Positions 1 through 14,300 of a DNA stretch of 64,000 nucleotides are shown in pieces. The DNA lies in assembly GCA_907165065.1 (NCBI GenBank), contig OU015541.1:8070501-8134500 (forward strand), given 5' to 3'. The notes beneath the pieces were generated by a model, which was not told the DNA's origin, did not search any database, and was given only the letters and a program-made list of their open reading frames with translations. Origin of the DNA: Caprimulgus europaeus. Lineage: Eukaryota > Chordata > Aves > Caprimulgiformes > Caprimulgidae. Position numbers and translations under genes: made by a program. Numbering within the stretch: the first letter of the stretch is position 1; every line of letters starts with the position of its first letter.

Positions 1-3000
1 AAACTGTTGTTGTTCGTACCAGCTTCTTTTCAGAGAGTCTAGATCAGATTTTCAAGGTTTCCCATCTAATCACAAGGGCTAAAAATTTGCTTTATTTACT
101 TGATTCTCACTTAAGCCTTCCACTGCCCCATACTCCTACCAAGAGGTAATTCATCCCATCCCTCTGATTAGAAGATTGCTGCTCTCTAGGGTACCTTCTT
201 GATGTCTACCTGCCTGCTAGAGGTGTCTCCTGCCTTTGCTCCTCCCCTGGCTCCCATACTGCAGCTCCCCAGCCTTTGCCTTTTCTCCCACCAGAGAGCT
301 CAGCATGCTTCAGTGTCTGATGGATGGGATCAAAGTCTCTCAAGACATTAATGTGTTGGATAAGCATTGGGCACAGGAGCTCTGCTCCTATCAGTCCTAC
401 CGCAGGCAGGCAGCTCGTGGTAAATAAACACAGTGTGACAGGAGGAATGAAATATTTACTTTGGCTCATTAAGGTTTGCACTGAGGTAGAAGAATTAATC
501 CCACAACAAATTATGACTCTGCTATTGCTTCTAGGGTTTGGGATTTTCTTTTAGCATCAGACACTCAGCTCTATCTGCTCTTCTGAAATGCACAGAAATC
601 AGTGGCTGGATCCAAGAGCCTTTTGGGGCTTTGGAAAGACATGTCAGGAGTGGTGAGTCATGGCTTGAAGGCTTCCAGCACTGAGGTGAGCAGGGTAAGA
701 ACAGGGGGGTCCAAAAGGGACCTGGACATTTGGTCTGGCTGCACTGGGGTGCAGGCTGGGACCCTACCTCTTCTAGGTAGCCACATTTTTTGGTTTATGT
801 GGCTTATGATGGCAGTTAGAGGTATAGAGGTAATGCTAGCTTTGTCCTCACTGAGCTGCAGACAAGCCTTAGTCTTGGTCCTTGTGATCACCCAGGGTAA
901 GATCTGTCCTGAACTGTGGTCAGCTATGAGGACAACAGGTAAACCTAAGCTCTGGATCCAGAGTTGCAGGTTGCAGAAAGATGGTATGGAGCGGATTTCA
1001 CTCTAGGAAGCTATTTTTTTGGCCTCTGTTTATGCAGATGTTTGCATGGAGACCTCCAGCTGTGCTGCAGAAGGCGGCACTGAGATAGTGTGCTGATATG
1101 CAGAGGCTGTAGAGTATCTCTGCTGTGGAAGTGATGGTCAGACCCGTGCTACTCTGTGCTGAGTTCACAAGGCTGTTCCTCCTGAGAGGCAGATCACGTT
1201 AGTGTTTCTGCTTTGCCTACATTACCCGATCCAGCCCTTACGGCACATGCAGGGAGAGAAATTGCCGAGACAGTTCCTCTCCGGAGACTGCTAAGAGACA
1301 TGTAGCTTCAGTTAAGACTCCTCATAAAACGAGTCAGATTTTGGGCAAGACAAGGCAGCACTTGGAAGCTCTCCAAGCTGGTGGAAGGAAACACGATGCT
1401 CAGGCAGGGCTAGAACTGCTTGTCCCAGGAGACACATGAAGGAGGAGCACTGATGGGGAGAGCTGGGCAGCACAGAGGGAAAGGGGCTCTCAGGTGGAGC
1501 TGGGATCACCTGAGCAGCACAGTAGGGAAGATAACTAGGGTTTTCACTTTGCACCTGCTAACAGCTATGAGCAGTGCTCTCCTGGGGTAGATTTGGAGCC
1601 ATTTATCCAGGTAGTCAGTTGTCTCAAAATATCACTTTTTCTTTCTAGAAGCCAAATAGCCTCTATGCCAAAACCCCCCAACAATTATAGATGCTGCGGG
1701 GAGGTAGGGGAGCAAGAAACATCTTCACCCTGCCTTGGCACCTTCCTTACAGTCAGCCTCCAGGCTCATGCATCCCCTGGGAAGCATTCAGCCTGCCAGC
1801 CCAGGAGTTTAGGCTGTCTTAGCCTTTCCTCCACCTGCTGGCATAGGGAAGGGGTAAAGGCTCATCCCTCAAGAAGCACCCTGCGGCCCTACAGTGGGAG
1901 CACATGAGCCTGGGTGGGCTGTGGGCAGCAGCCCACAGGCTGAGGCTGGTTGGAGGTGGTGCAGCGCTCCCAGACAGCAGCTCCCTTTCTTTCTTGTGTC
2001 ACTGCGTGCATTGTATTTCTTGGCACCATGCATCCGTGACATCTTGATTTGCAGACAGTCAAATAAAATAGAAAAATAATGTCCCCTGTTAATAGGTTGA
2101 CACACTGCTTCAGGCCAAGTGTGAGTATTTCTATAGGATTTGCTTTGCTGCCTTATGTCAGTAACTGTTGCTATTGAAAGTAAACACCCCAACTGGTTAA
2201 ATCAACAGCGTTTTGTTTATTCAAAGCTCATAAACTCCAGTAGCTGTAGGTCACTTTATGAAGTGCCAACCCCTGGGGGAAGAGAAGGAATAGTGTGAAA
2301 TTATTGCATGCAGTCCACCCATCATGAGCCTTAGAGGAAGGGGATTTATTAGCAATTAATATTTCTTGCAGGGGAAAAAAAGTAATCCTATTGAGGCAGC
2401 TCCACATTGAACCTTGAGCCTCTTTACTGGTGGAAATGGGGAATGGGGTGAAACCTTCTCAAAGGCCTGGGTGAAAAAAAAAAAAAGAAAGATTTTGGAA
2501 AATGAAAAGTGGATTTTTTTTTTTTTAGGAAAGGGCTTGCAAAGCACCTAGTGGGAGGAGAAGAGTGCAGGCAAAATGGGGCCGAGGAAACCCGGCACTC
2601 AGTAGGGACCTGTATTCCTCTGCCCTTCCCCATAGCACACTATCTGCGTTGAGAAACTCAGCTGAAACACTTCCAAATGGTATCATTCTGCAGCACTTAC
2701 AAAGCACACATGGGTTTTGTACACCTACAGGTGTGACCGAGTCTGAGTCAGGATGAAAGCAGTTTGGAGATGCCTATAGGCAGCTCATGCTGTAGCCATG
2801 CCTGAACATAGCTCTGCATCAGCCTGGCTGCTGCTGGCCGCAGAGCTGCGTTGGGGCACCCACAGAACACCTCTGCCCGTTGCAGAGGCCACTGAGGCCG
2901 CCCCAGCTCAGCTGAGGATGGCAGAAAGGTTTTTTGGCATTTCCTGAGAGCCAGGGCGCACGTTCCCGGTGAACCGGCTGTCCTCCCCGGCTCCCTGGTA

Positions 3001-5226
3001 GGTCGCAGCGTACACAAACACTGTGCTCTATGGAAGTTGGACAGAGGCTTGCTCTTCAGCAGCGATTTCCAACTTGCTGAGATCCAAATGTAATTAAGAT
3101 GAGTCAGACGGTTATTTCCAGGCTAAAATTTGTCCTTCCTCGTCCTGAAAAAGCCTTGAGAACTACTGATCTGTGGGATGTCAGGTACAAAGCTCTCTAC
3201 TGGCACACTGAAGTCAGAAAGAGACGTAGATTAATGTGGAATTTTGATTATTTGGGATGCTTTGGAAGTGATATTTGTGGATTGGATAGGAATAAATAGT
3301 GTCCAGGGCAAAGCTTAAATATTTTCTCTTGACTATTGTAGACATGTTTTTGATGATTACTATTGACTCTTAAGCCTTTGAGGTTATAAATCTGTCTTTG
3401 TGATAAATCCAATTATGAACTCATAAAAAAAATGAGTATTTAGGGAAAGGAATTAATCATACAGCCATGTGAAAGAAATTAGCAGCTTCTGTAAAAATAA
3501 TCTGAATATATATTCTTAATTGTCAGTATCTTAGCCCAGCTGTTGTTATATATTTGAAGGGAACAATGAGTCATAAGTTTTTTTTTTTTTAAATAGACTT
3601 TAAAAAATTCCTCTCAAATGGCACAAGAAAGTTATAAATATTAAATTATCTATATTTTTAACAAGTGCAAAAACTCTGTGTCATGACTGGCAGAAAGGGT
3701 TCAGCTGAGCTTGTCCTTGCTAGAAAAGCTGCTCCTGTCTTCTGCAGCCACCTGTCTGAAAGGTTTAATGCTTGTGTTTTCCTACCAAATAGGATGTTCT
3801 TCATGCAGTGAGAGAATCTGTACAGTTCTCACCACAGGCAAGAGCTGTTTGGTTTTGGCTTTCAGAAGGTTGCACAGCAGTAAAAGGGAGCTGGGACCAG
3901 GTCACAGAGAGCCGAGCCTTGCCTGTGTGCGAGTGGAAGGCCAGTGCTGAACGTGTAGGATAACATTTCCTTATTTTTGGCTCAGCAGCCAACGGTGTTC
4001 AGTGAAGGGAAGACACAAGTGCTCAGGGTGCTCTCTTGGGAGCAGGCTCTTTGTCAGAGAAAGTTAACATCCAGCCAAGGCAGCTGTTAAATAGATGAGC
4101 GGCATCCTCTGGAGGCCTTTCCAGTTGGGGTGGATGAATCTGGAGGAGTTTGAGTGCAGGTCATGAACTCACAGTTCACCAGACCCAAACTGCTGCCCAC
4201 CTGGTCTGGTCACAGGGAAGCTCATGATATTTTCCAGCTGTCTGTGTTGTAGGGAACTATTCTTGCATCTTCACTTTCTTCAGCTCCTGCCGCTTGTTCA
4301 CGAACAGTTGGAAACAGGCTTGCAGGGATGGTGACCAGGATTCTCCGAGGCTCTTCTGGTTGTGCAAATGACTGTTTTAATGGGTTGAGAGGAAAGGAGA
4401 TGGAGAGATGGTGCTCTCCTGGTTTTCTGGCTCGGGAAAGAGAGAATAACTTGACAAAGTCACGCTCCAATTTTGTGGCCAAAGCCAGTAAAGACCTTAG
4501 AATCCTTGATCATGTACCTACCCATCTGGATCCCACCCTACCTTTTCTTTCCGTGCCTTTTATAACCAAACTCAGTCTGCAACACAGGGTCCTGCTCCTC
4601 AGACATTCAGGTCGCTGTAAAACATGCTTGCAAAAAGCCCAGGCTGCAGCAGAGTCCTGGTGTGACCCCTCCTGCTCCGTGATTGCCCCTCTTGCTGTGT
4701 GCACAAGCCTTAGTGCCTGCACATGGAGATGCTGCTTTTGTTGGCAAACAAACTGTTCCAGGCCCAGCGTAGTCCCTGTTCTGTAGAAGGCAGTGAGCTG
4801 TTGCAAAGAGGTTTATTTTTATTTTTATTCTGAAGGAATTCAGTGTTTTTCAGTGGAATCCCCTCTGCAGGTGGAATTTTTGGGCTCCAGGACTGTAGTG
4901 TGCCTGCACTTGAAAATTTGGCCATTTATTTGGAAACAGAGATGGGCAAGTTCCAGCTCATTCATCCAAGCTGTCCTTTCTCAAGGACAAGGAGTAAGGC
5001 CAGCACAGCTGAAACACTGCAGCCAGCTCCTGAATGTTTCCAAATAAAATGCCTTGAATAAGTTTATTTTTCCCTCTCAAACCTAAATTTAGCACTCTGG
5101 AGAAGCTGCTTTGGCAGTCAGCGCATGGTAACGATGACAAGATCGATCTGTGGATAGTTCTGAGAAGATTTGGAAAGTCCTGGTAAGACAGAGTTGGTTT
5201 CATTCATGTTTGCAATTTGTCCACAG
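1..5226 (+). other. NFATC2: NFATC2 intron, 3' portion (upstream part outside the window)
   Basis: No exon of the N-terminal Rel domain or any other recognisable coding segment was found on either strand. It contains poly(A) and poly(T) runs near 2474-2528 and 3580, and an ATTTTT-type run near 4815. The open frames here, such as 4328-4786, lack family resemblance. The intron ends at the acceptor 5225-5226. Confidence 0.85.
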
Positions 5227-5367
5227 CCCAAAGGTCTGCTCATGAACTCCCAATGGTTGAAAGACAAGATATTGATAGCTGCCTTGTTTATGGAGGACAA
5301 CAGATGATCCTGACCGGACAAAATTTCACAGCAGAGTCCAAGGTGGTGTTCACAGAGAAAACATCAG
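5227..5367 (+). CDS. NFATC2: NFATC2 coding exon: Rel N/C linker and start of the IPT/TIG domain
   Basis: 141 bp exon between an acceptor (cacag at 5222-5226) and a donor (gtaagg from 5368). It begins with two bases completing a split codon, then reads QRSAHELPMVERQDIDSC and continues through LVYGGQQMILTGQNF to VVFTEKTS, ending on the first base of the next codon. As I recall it, this is nearly identical to mammalian NFATC2 from about residue 569. The segment holds the linker between the two Rel subdomains and the first strands of the C-terminal immunoglobulin-like (IPT) fold, including the GGQQMILTGQNF strand-turn-strand typical of TIG domains. The preceding exon, expected to end in the N-terminal Rel domain, is not in the 5.2 kb to the left. 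Confidence 0.96.
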
Positions 5368-8300
5368 GTAAGGCAGGTTTTTTCTAACTGTCCCTAATAG
5401 GATAAGGCAAATCTGTAGTGCTGTTGTGTCTCATGGTTTGATCCTAAGATTTGTGCTTATGAGTAACTCTACTCAAGTGAGTAATCCCAGTCAAGTTCAT
5501 ATAAGTAAAAACCAAATCGCTTCATGTAACCATGTGGGTAAAATTAGACTTGGGAGCAAATATTTGTGTTATTGGCCTTTCAGGCACTGTTGAAGAGTAA
5601 ATCAAAGCCAAGTCATGGGGAAAGTTCACAAGAATACAGGCACTGGGAATCAGCAGGAACAGGATATGTTACCAAAGAAACGGGATAACTGTTACATGTT
5701 CCTCTATGCTCTTTTAATCTCATGTTTAGGGAACATGTAGAAATCATAATTGAAATTAACATTTTTTATTGATGTGAACTACAACAAAAGGTTGCATTTT
5801 TTTCCCTTTAGAAGTCTGTGGGTCAAAAAAATGTGCATAATGGATATTTTTATATCAGTTATTTTTATATATATACTGAGATACAAGAATACATCACTTA
5901 ATCTTCTATATTTTTTCAGATATTTTTATGTAGGCTCAGACCGTAGCAAACCAAATCAAATTCAATTCAAAGAGAAAAGTCCTCTGTTATAGCCCAGTGC
6001 TGGTTTGTTTTTTTTTTCCTAGTAGAGCTACTTCTTTTGAAACATATCCTGCCAATCTTGCTAGCTCTTGAGCAACCATGGAGGAAGAATGAGTGGCAGA
6101 TTGTCAATCCTCTTTTCATCTTACCTACTTATTTGCTTCACTTGCACAGAGCCAGTGCAAGATGGTCCCCAACTCTGACTGGTGTTGGATGAATATAATT
6201 AATAGGAATAATGAATGGTTCCCAGGAGTTATTTAGTTGCCTAGCATCATCTTTACTGCCTTTGCTGAGCTCTCTTTATTGTGTTTTCATAATGGCATGC
6301 TATAATAATCACTTGATTTCTAACTCAAAGAATACCTGACCCCAGAAAATATGCATAGCATGATCTGATGGTTAAGGTGGGCAGCAGAAATCCAGGTTTT
6401 CTTGTTTACAGGAGGAAAGGCAAACAAATGCATTGTACTGTAGTCAGTTACCTGTTTTTTCAGATATGAATTGTTTCTTGTCTAATATCATACACATGCA
6501 GGCATTTCATCTCACCTCACTACGCAGTGTATGTATTTTATTGGATTTTCTAAGACTTTTGCAGATGGACATTTGTTTCTTTGTAAATGGTCTGGACATG
6601 TTTAATTTACCCTTCAACAGGCTTGATTTTTGTATTCTAAATAATAACAGCAAGGTCCAGGGATCAAAAAAGCTCTTTGCAAATATGAAGGGCCAGACTC
6701 AACCATCCTTTACTCCTATTGATTTTAGCATGACAAAGAACTCTGCAGTATGAAAAAGCAGCAGCCTGTTTTATGTAAACTTTATGTTCCCTTTATTAAG
6801 AAAGGGAAACTGTTAAGAAAACATGTTGCTCCAAGTTTTCTGTTGGTAAACTAAGGTGGAGGCAGCTTAAGCAACATATCCTGTGACTTGCAAGGGATTT
6901 AAGAAATTGCATCACCCAAGTGAGCAGCATGTGCATCATTTATGGGGTATTGCTTTTGGCAAAAAGTAAGAATTGAGCCAAAAATTAATGTATGTGGGCA
7001 GCAGCTGGTGACATGGGGGGCGGGAGGGAAGCATGCTGTGGGTCCCAGTTTCTTCCCACATCACCAGCAAACCATGCTATTTTACACCAAGAATTAAAGG
7101 CTCTAGGCCCTTGAACTGTGAAGGTTCAGAGGAGCCTGTGCAGTCAGAGCATTTTCTTGGCAGCCTGTATTTCCTTTTAAGCCCATGTATTAATTCCTTC
7201 CCACTGTGCTGCCACTGTTCCGTCAATGTCAGCAAATTGTGAAGGTGCATGGGAACATGCTTGGCAGCCCATGATGGTACCTGTCCCAAGAATGTTTTGC
7301 AGTAAATAAAGGAGATGATACACTAAAAAGAGGTAGCTCTTAATGCCATTTCGAGGAAACATCCAAAATGTCCTGCCCCTATTTCCATATAACAGCAGAG
7401 AAGGCTCTGGCTGAAACAGATGTTAGAAAGTAAAAAGAACAACAACATTTTCCACACTAAATCTAAAGCTTTTCTTCACTGCTGGGGAAACTGCTTATTT
7501 TTTTTTTCTTCCTTTTTTTTTACCTTCTGGTAGTGGAGAGGCATGACTGATCCCAGCGGCAGTGCCCAGTCTGGAGCAGGGATTTGCATGCTGGTGTTCC
7601 ATATCCTGCCTCCCCTGCCACCCCTCTGCAGGCAGTCTGAGTCTGCTGGACTTGAATAAATGATTGGTGGAGAGGGAATTTAGGGGATAGGAGGCCCAGA
7701 GTCAAATCTTTGGTCTGAATCAGAAGTCTGTGTAGTTTGCAGTGGGTTATCTGGGGGAACTATGCTTCATGCTGAAGGGGAGCTTGTTCTCTCTGTATCC
7801 ATGTATTGTAATGCAGCAATACCTCTTACAGTTATGCCCTCAAGTGCTTTTAAGGTGAAGATCACTTTCTTTAATAGGTATATGTTGAGGTGAGGAAGGT
7901 TAAGGAGCTGAGCTGGATATGCAGATCAGACAGGGGCTGATCTAACTCTGGCTGACTGCAGCAGATTGAGAATTAAGCCTTTGTGCTTAGGTTGTCAGAG
8001 GTTGATGAGTGTCTCAGCCCGCCTGAAAATTAGGATCTTATGGACCTGTGACTTGCAGCTTTCCTTTTTATAAACTGTAGACAATTTCAGTTATCATTAC
8101 TGTGTCCATGCTTAGTTGTTGTTGCATTAGACTGCATGAACACAGAACAAAAAGGCTTAGTTCTGCAGCCCGATTTATCAATTAGAAATGTCACTGGGTG
8201 GAAGGAGGAGGTGGATCCTGTGCTCGCCTCGGGGAGCTTGCTCGCTGCAGATCTGATCTGCACAGCACCTTGCAAAAAGCACTGATAAGCTGCTCAGAAG

Positions 8301-11300
8301 CAAAGCAAGCCACAATAAACATTGCAGTGGGTGGATAGTGAGTCGCTGGTGTGACCCTGCCATTGTTGCGCCCTTTCTCCGAGCGCAACGCTGCCTGGGG
8401 AGCCTGCCAGAGAATCGCACCTTTGTGAAGGCAGGAAGATGCACCAGCTTGCAGGGGACACGTTATTTTCTTTGAGTTTCATTTTAACAGCTCACAAGCC
8501 TTGCCTGTGCTAGCAAGTGGTATTTGACTTCCCACTTTGGCTGCCCATTTTAGCTCTCCTAGTAAGGACAAGGGTGAGAACAGCAGTGTAGATAACCATC
8601 AAATAGCTTTTGGCATGCCGTACTCCATAGAGCTCCTTGACTTGGCTTGTTTGTGCCATGTTTCAGATGAGAATAGCAAGACTCTTTTTTCCCCAAAAAC
8701 TTTTGTGCAGTTATCTTTGTTCAGTGAGATATTATCCTGTTAACTGTTTCAAAGACTCCAGAATCCGGGTGTACTTTGAATATGGGGTCTGAATCAGTGG
8801 CTGCAATGAATCGGCAGGTCTTATAAAACTGAGGAAGTTGCTGTTGGGGCTCACAATAGTAAATTAGGTTTTATCCATCAGGTTGACTCTCAAAGCCTGT
8901 TTCTGAACTTTGCAGGCAGTTCTTCACTCACTGCTAGCAGTGCGGTGAAACGTGGAACCGTTCATGTTTGTGACCAAAATACAACATGCTTCTAAGAACA
9001 ATAATGAATAGCTTTTACTTAGTTACACAGCACTGTAGATATGTATTTTTCTCCCTAGAAATACCTGGAAAATAAAGAATATTCCCCAAATTATACTGGG
9101 ATGTCATTATGAAAATAATGGCCTTGTTGTATTACGTGTACTACAAACTATTGCAGTGAGCTCGCCAATGAGAAGTCTGTTAAAGTCTCATTTTAGGCTT
9201 GCGACAGGAAATGGCAGCAGGAAGCAAACTGAAGGGGCTGGAGCTCAGTGCTCTGTGTGCGAGCGAGGGGATAAAGTACTTTGAAATTATGATGCATAAA
9301 TAGCATTTTCTTAATGATAAGGTTTACTAACATGCAAGCATTGTAATTTTGAGTTCTGTTTAAGGTTATCTCTTCCTGGTGAAAGATTGTAATCCATAGC
9401 TGCTGTAAACCAGGGGAACTCGTGAATTCAGTAGAGCCAGTCCAGCACACAAGAGCAGAGTTTGGCTGAAGGGGTTTCAAGATCTGAACTCAGACACACA
9501 TAACTGAGCTCAGCTCAATAAAAACAGGTCAGAGAAAGCAACTAGATTGGAATGTACAGAGAAAAAATTTAGAAGTGTATGTATTTTAATTTTGATCTGG
9601 AAGAGAGTGCTTGAAAAGCAGTCATGGCTATCAAGGGTTTGGAATACGTTAAAGGTCAAGGGTGTTAGTGTTTGGTTGGGGCCCAGATCTTACAGTGCAG
9701 TTAAAAAAAAAAAAAAAGATTTGGAATTCCCCTTTTTATTTGTTTTAATTGTCATGTAATAATTTGCAAGTCAGATGTTGTTGGTTGCATTGTGTTTACT
9801 CCCATTTGTGTACTGGTTACTGCTGCTCTGCTGTGAGTGATAGAGAAGTTTCGTGTTTCTTTGGGAGAAAAGTGCAAATGGACTCTGCTTTCCCCTGCCA
9901 AACTCTTATGGTGGCCACATGGACATCATGAATCATCGCTAGGACAATGTGGGTGGTGGAGGAACAACCCAAACAGAAAGCGTACATCTTTGGAGGAGAT
10001 CCACCATAAATCTTTCAAGTCAGCAGTGCACTATGAAGAGAGGAGGTGGTGCTCTCTGTGCCCTTTGAACTGATGCAGCTGTCAAGGCCTCTGAAGCATG
10101 AGATGCTCAAAGTCCATTTGATAAAAATGTATCTTTCCAGCTCTAGATTCAAACAATGGAGTTCTAGTTTCTTTTTCCCTTGAGTTTCTGCATGTCTGTC
10201 ACCTTGGTGATCTTTTTCTGACAGTGGTTTCTTAGGATGATAATAGCTAGAGCAGGTGAGCTTGAACATCTTGAATGCCTGCTGGTTTCAGGAGAGCTCC
10301 CTGCAGGGCAGGATCAGGGCCATTGTGTTCAGTGTGTCAGTGGCGAGTTGAGGCTTTCATCGGCACGGTGCCCAAAATGCTGTGTCTGAAGGGAGTCACA
10401 CGAGAAACGAACCACAGGGCTTGTGCTAGTGCCCAGGACACCAAAACTCACAAGCCTTTCTTCTTCCCTCCCTCTTGTTCCATCTTGTACCTCCTCTGGC
10501 TCCATCCTGTACCCCCTTTGGCATACCTGGCAGCTTTACTAAAATACATGAAATGAGATTCACAGAGTTTGGTGCTTCAGGCAGGGCAGTAGCATTCACG
10601 TCTTCACGCACAGCAGGAGCAGTGTCACTCTGCTTGAGGTGGGCATCAGGCCTCCAACCCGTGCCCATCCTCTTTGGGGGTACATATGTGTTGCTGTGTG
10701 CTGGGGATCGCTGTAGGAGATGGGCTCTCATTGCACATCCAGCTATGCCATCTGCAGTGGCTTGGGCACTCCTAAGTGCCCATGGCCACAGGTACCTGTT
10801 TTACCCCAGTATATTCATTTACATCCCTTGCAATGGCTTGTCCATCTCTGGAATAACAATAATGATAACAACTATTCTGATGATATCTGTACTGCTTCAC
10901 AGTGTATCTCTGATTTCCAGCACTTCTGTACATCTCTCATTGCAGACGTGCTTTATTTTAACTCTGGGTAAATAATTCAATTTATTTGAAACATATTACT
11001 TTCACTTTTAAAAGCAAGCAAGCAGGCTTCATAGGGATTTTGCCCTCAAACTTGCACTTTTCAGTATTCCTGCTCCATCACAAGCCAGCAAATAAGCACA
11101 GCAGCGCTTTCTGGTTTTGGAATTTCAACTTTCTAGAAAAAGTCTTTGTTTATAAAGCACAGTAAGTTGGACCCAGTGATGCTATCAATCTTCCTGCACC
11201 TCTCCCTGAAAGAGTTAAAAAGAAATCACAGCTCCCTAGAAAGGTTTCATATTCACAACTTAGAGCTGGGGAGAGTGATGATTTATGAAATATATATTTA

Positions 11301-14300
11301 GATACAGTTAAAATGCACAATAAATTTTTTAAATTTAAGAATTTATAGTTTCTTACATCATTCCCTTCTGTCCTGCAGCTGCAGCAAGAGCTGAATACTT
11401 CTGGGTGTTTGGGCATGGGACTTGCTTATGAAAAGCAGCCAGAGAGTTCAGTGAAAGGGGGTAAATCCTTTGTTAAAGGGGTGCAGGAGTCCTCAGCATT
11501 CAGTCCTGGAGCAATGAACAGCTATACACAACCAGGCCACAACGGGAAGAGTGGGGCAGCTTTGACAAGCAAGGAGTGATGTTTTACTTTGAGCTGAGGC
11601 TCCTGGCATGGCTGAGTCCGCAGAAAGAGTTGCCCCAGACGCATGAATCCCAAGGCACACACTGGCTGACTTTTTATCATAAGCAAAGCCATTTTGCCAC
11701 ACTATTGCAAGTGCTCTTCTATGCAGTGGATGCCTTTTACAGCCCATATGTGTTGTATAAATTCTGCTCAAAATCAGCCAAATGACTTGAAACATGAAGC
11801 AGTCTGGCCAGGACAATTCACTATAGAAAACTGTGATGGGATGGCAATCTGGCATGTATAATGTGACTAGAAGGTGGCTAGTGTGTTGGTTTTGATGATA
11901 GTGAGGAGCCAGGGCTGAGGATCATGGTCCTTTGTGAGAGATGTGAAAGGAAATTCTAAGACTGTCCACAGTAATGTTCCCCTTTTCTGTTGTATCAAGT
12001 CTGAAATCCCTGACCGTGCCCCAAACAGGGAACTAAAAGCCTTTAAGTAGTCTGATAGTTTCATGAATGACCAAACAACTCCCAGGGAATGCAAAAAATA
12101 GCAAACTATTTTCAACAATTATCTCTTTGAACTTAATGATGCAAAATTAATAATGCATTTTTCTCAGGCAAATTAAAGATAAGAAAGGCACCAAAATTTT
12201 TTTCTTAAACTTTATTTTTTTTTTCCCAGATCCATCCAACAGAGATGTTTGCTATTGACCCCAGCAAATAGTGTTCTCCTTGACTTTATAAATTAATGAA
12301 CTGAAATAGAAGGTTTAAGCTATGGAGAATTGAGGGGAACAGGACATATCTTAGAACTAGGATCATATCTCAGTCACAGACACAGTCCATTGCTGAACAT
12401 GCATTATAGTGCAAGTTTTTAAGGTGTCTTAAAGGTAGCCTAAGACAAAAGCCCAGCACCTGGGGAAGAAAAACAAACTGTTGCTTGTTTTGTTTTGGTT
12501 TTTTTTTAATGTGAAATGCTAAGGAAAAAGTTGCAAATATCTGGGATTAGTTAGTAAAACGGAGAGTGGTACTGTAATCTTAAACGATTAATTTGTTTCC
12601 AACATGTGAGGTTCTACAGAGAGTATATGAAATAAATCTGCTATCTTGCTGTATTCTTGACAGTTTAGAAGAGCACACAAGCACTGGCACTTTCTCTGCT
12701 CCATGCAGTCTGTGGCTGGAGTCCAGCATTTAAAGCTGGATGCACATCTCCACTCTGTATCTGTGGAGCGATGGGATGAACCAGAGGAATAAATTGTAGA
12801 TGTCCCTGTTGGGAGGCCCACCTGATTTTTGCATGAGCTAAAGGTGATCACCTTCCAGGTTAAGCTTCCCTCCTCATGGCTTGCAGTGCACCAAAGGAAG
12901 GTGGCTGCAAAGCGGCGCACAGGTCCTGCTTGGCAGTGTTCTCTGCAAAAACATCTCAGAACTGGGGAGGATCAGGGAGGTTTTGTTCTCTTCGGGTTTC
13001 TGTTTTGTTTGTTCTTTCTAAGTAAAAGAGGAAGGCATCTCAGCAAATCCCACCTTTTGTGAGCACTGAAGAGTACCAAGTATTAATCAGGATTAATTAG
13101 AGTTTGCCCTTTTTTGCTGTGCAGACTAGAAAGTTTCAGGGTAAATGGGACACCGTCTGCTTTTCCTTGCTGTTATAGCTGATGCAGATCCAACAAACCT
13201 TCCTCCCCACAGGTTTACCCCCTGGCTAAAATGTGTTGCTTGCCCCAGGTGCTTTTGTAATCCCACGGGGCAATTGTCAGACATTAAACTGGGGATCCCA
13301 GAAAAACACTGCAAAACAGGAAAAAATCTAAGGATCACACACACAAAAATGCAGAAGAGTGTGGCTGCAGAAACGGAGTTGCCATAGCTGTTAGAGACTC
13401 AGCGAGACAGGGTGGAATCCAGTGTTTTGGAAGGTTTCCCCGTATGACACAAGATTTTGGAATTTTACAGCTGGTAAATCCTTATTAACACAGGCAGCCA
13501 CTACTGGCCTGGATTCCCTGGCTCACTGTTTACTATGGGGGCGCCTAGTGGAAGTATGCCTGGTCCTGATTATTCAGCTTTGAATCTTAATTGTTTAAAG
13601 AGAATATTAAAAAATAATATTAATCTTTGGAATAAACAAAAGGCAGAGAGACATTCTCCCATCACCTGTTGACAGAAAATTGATCATGTAAAAAGCTGGC
13701 ATGGGGAGTGGAATTCCCTATTCTCCCACTTAGTCATCGCATCCTGGTGTGACTCATTTTATTACATGGAGGTTCCCAGTGGTTTTATTTTGAGAGGAGC
13801 TTTTGTTTAATAATTTATACACATACACACACAAACACACGTATAATCTTAAAAAAAAATAAAATCTATTTTGATGAATTGGCATAAAGGGTTCATTTGG
13901 AAGGGCTCTGGAGTGACAGACTGCCCCTGCTGCTTCACTACTCAATTACTGTATTTATGTTTTATTTTAGTGTGAATTGAATTCCTCAACAATAGATGGA
14001 GAGAAATCTCCTCTAGACTTGTTCTCACTGTGCAAAATGTCAGATTTGGGGCTGGGCTGGATGGCGGATGACTAATCCATTGGCCTTTTACCTCCCAGAC
14101 CTTGACTTGTATCTTTGGCCTTGGTGACTCAAATTTATATCCACAGTGAAATGAAGGCACTGGCCTCAACTCATCATAAACAGGGCTTCATTAACTGCAG
14201 TGGGCAGTCTCCCTTCAGAAAGAAAAAAAGATCCATGGAAACCAAGCTCAGTGAAAAAATCAATAACTGTACTTTTGTGAGTTTTAAATTCATTCATGCT

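Noticed and set aside
4328..4786. 152-codon plus-strand open frame in the first intron
   Set aside because: No recognisable family, overlapped by minus-strand frames of similar length; reads as chance coding in intronic DNA.
10475..10975. 166-codon plus-strand open frame
   Set aside because: Starts in a simple tandem duplication, lacks any family similarity and is intronic.
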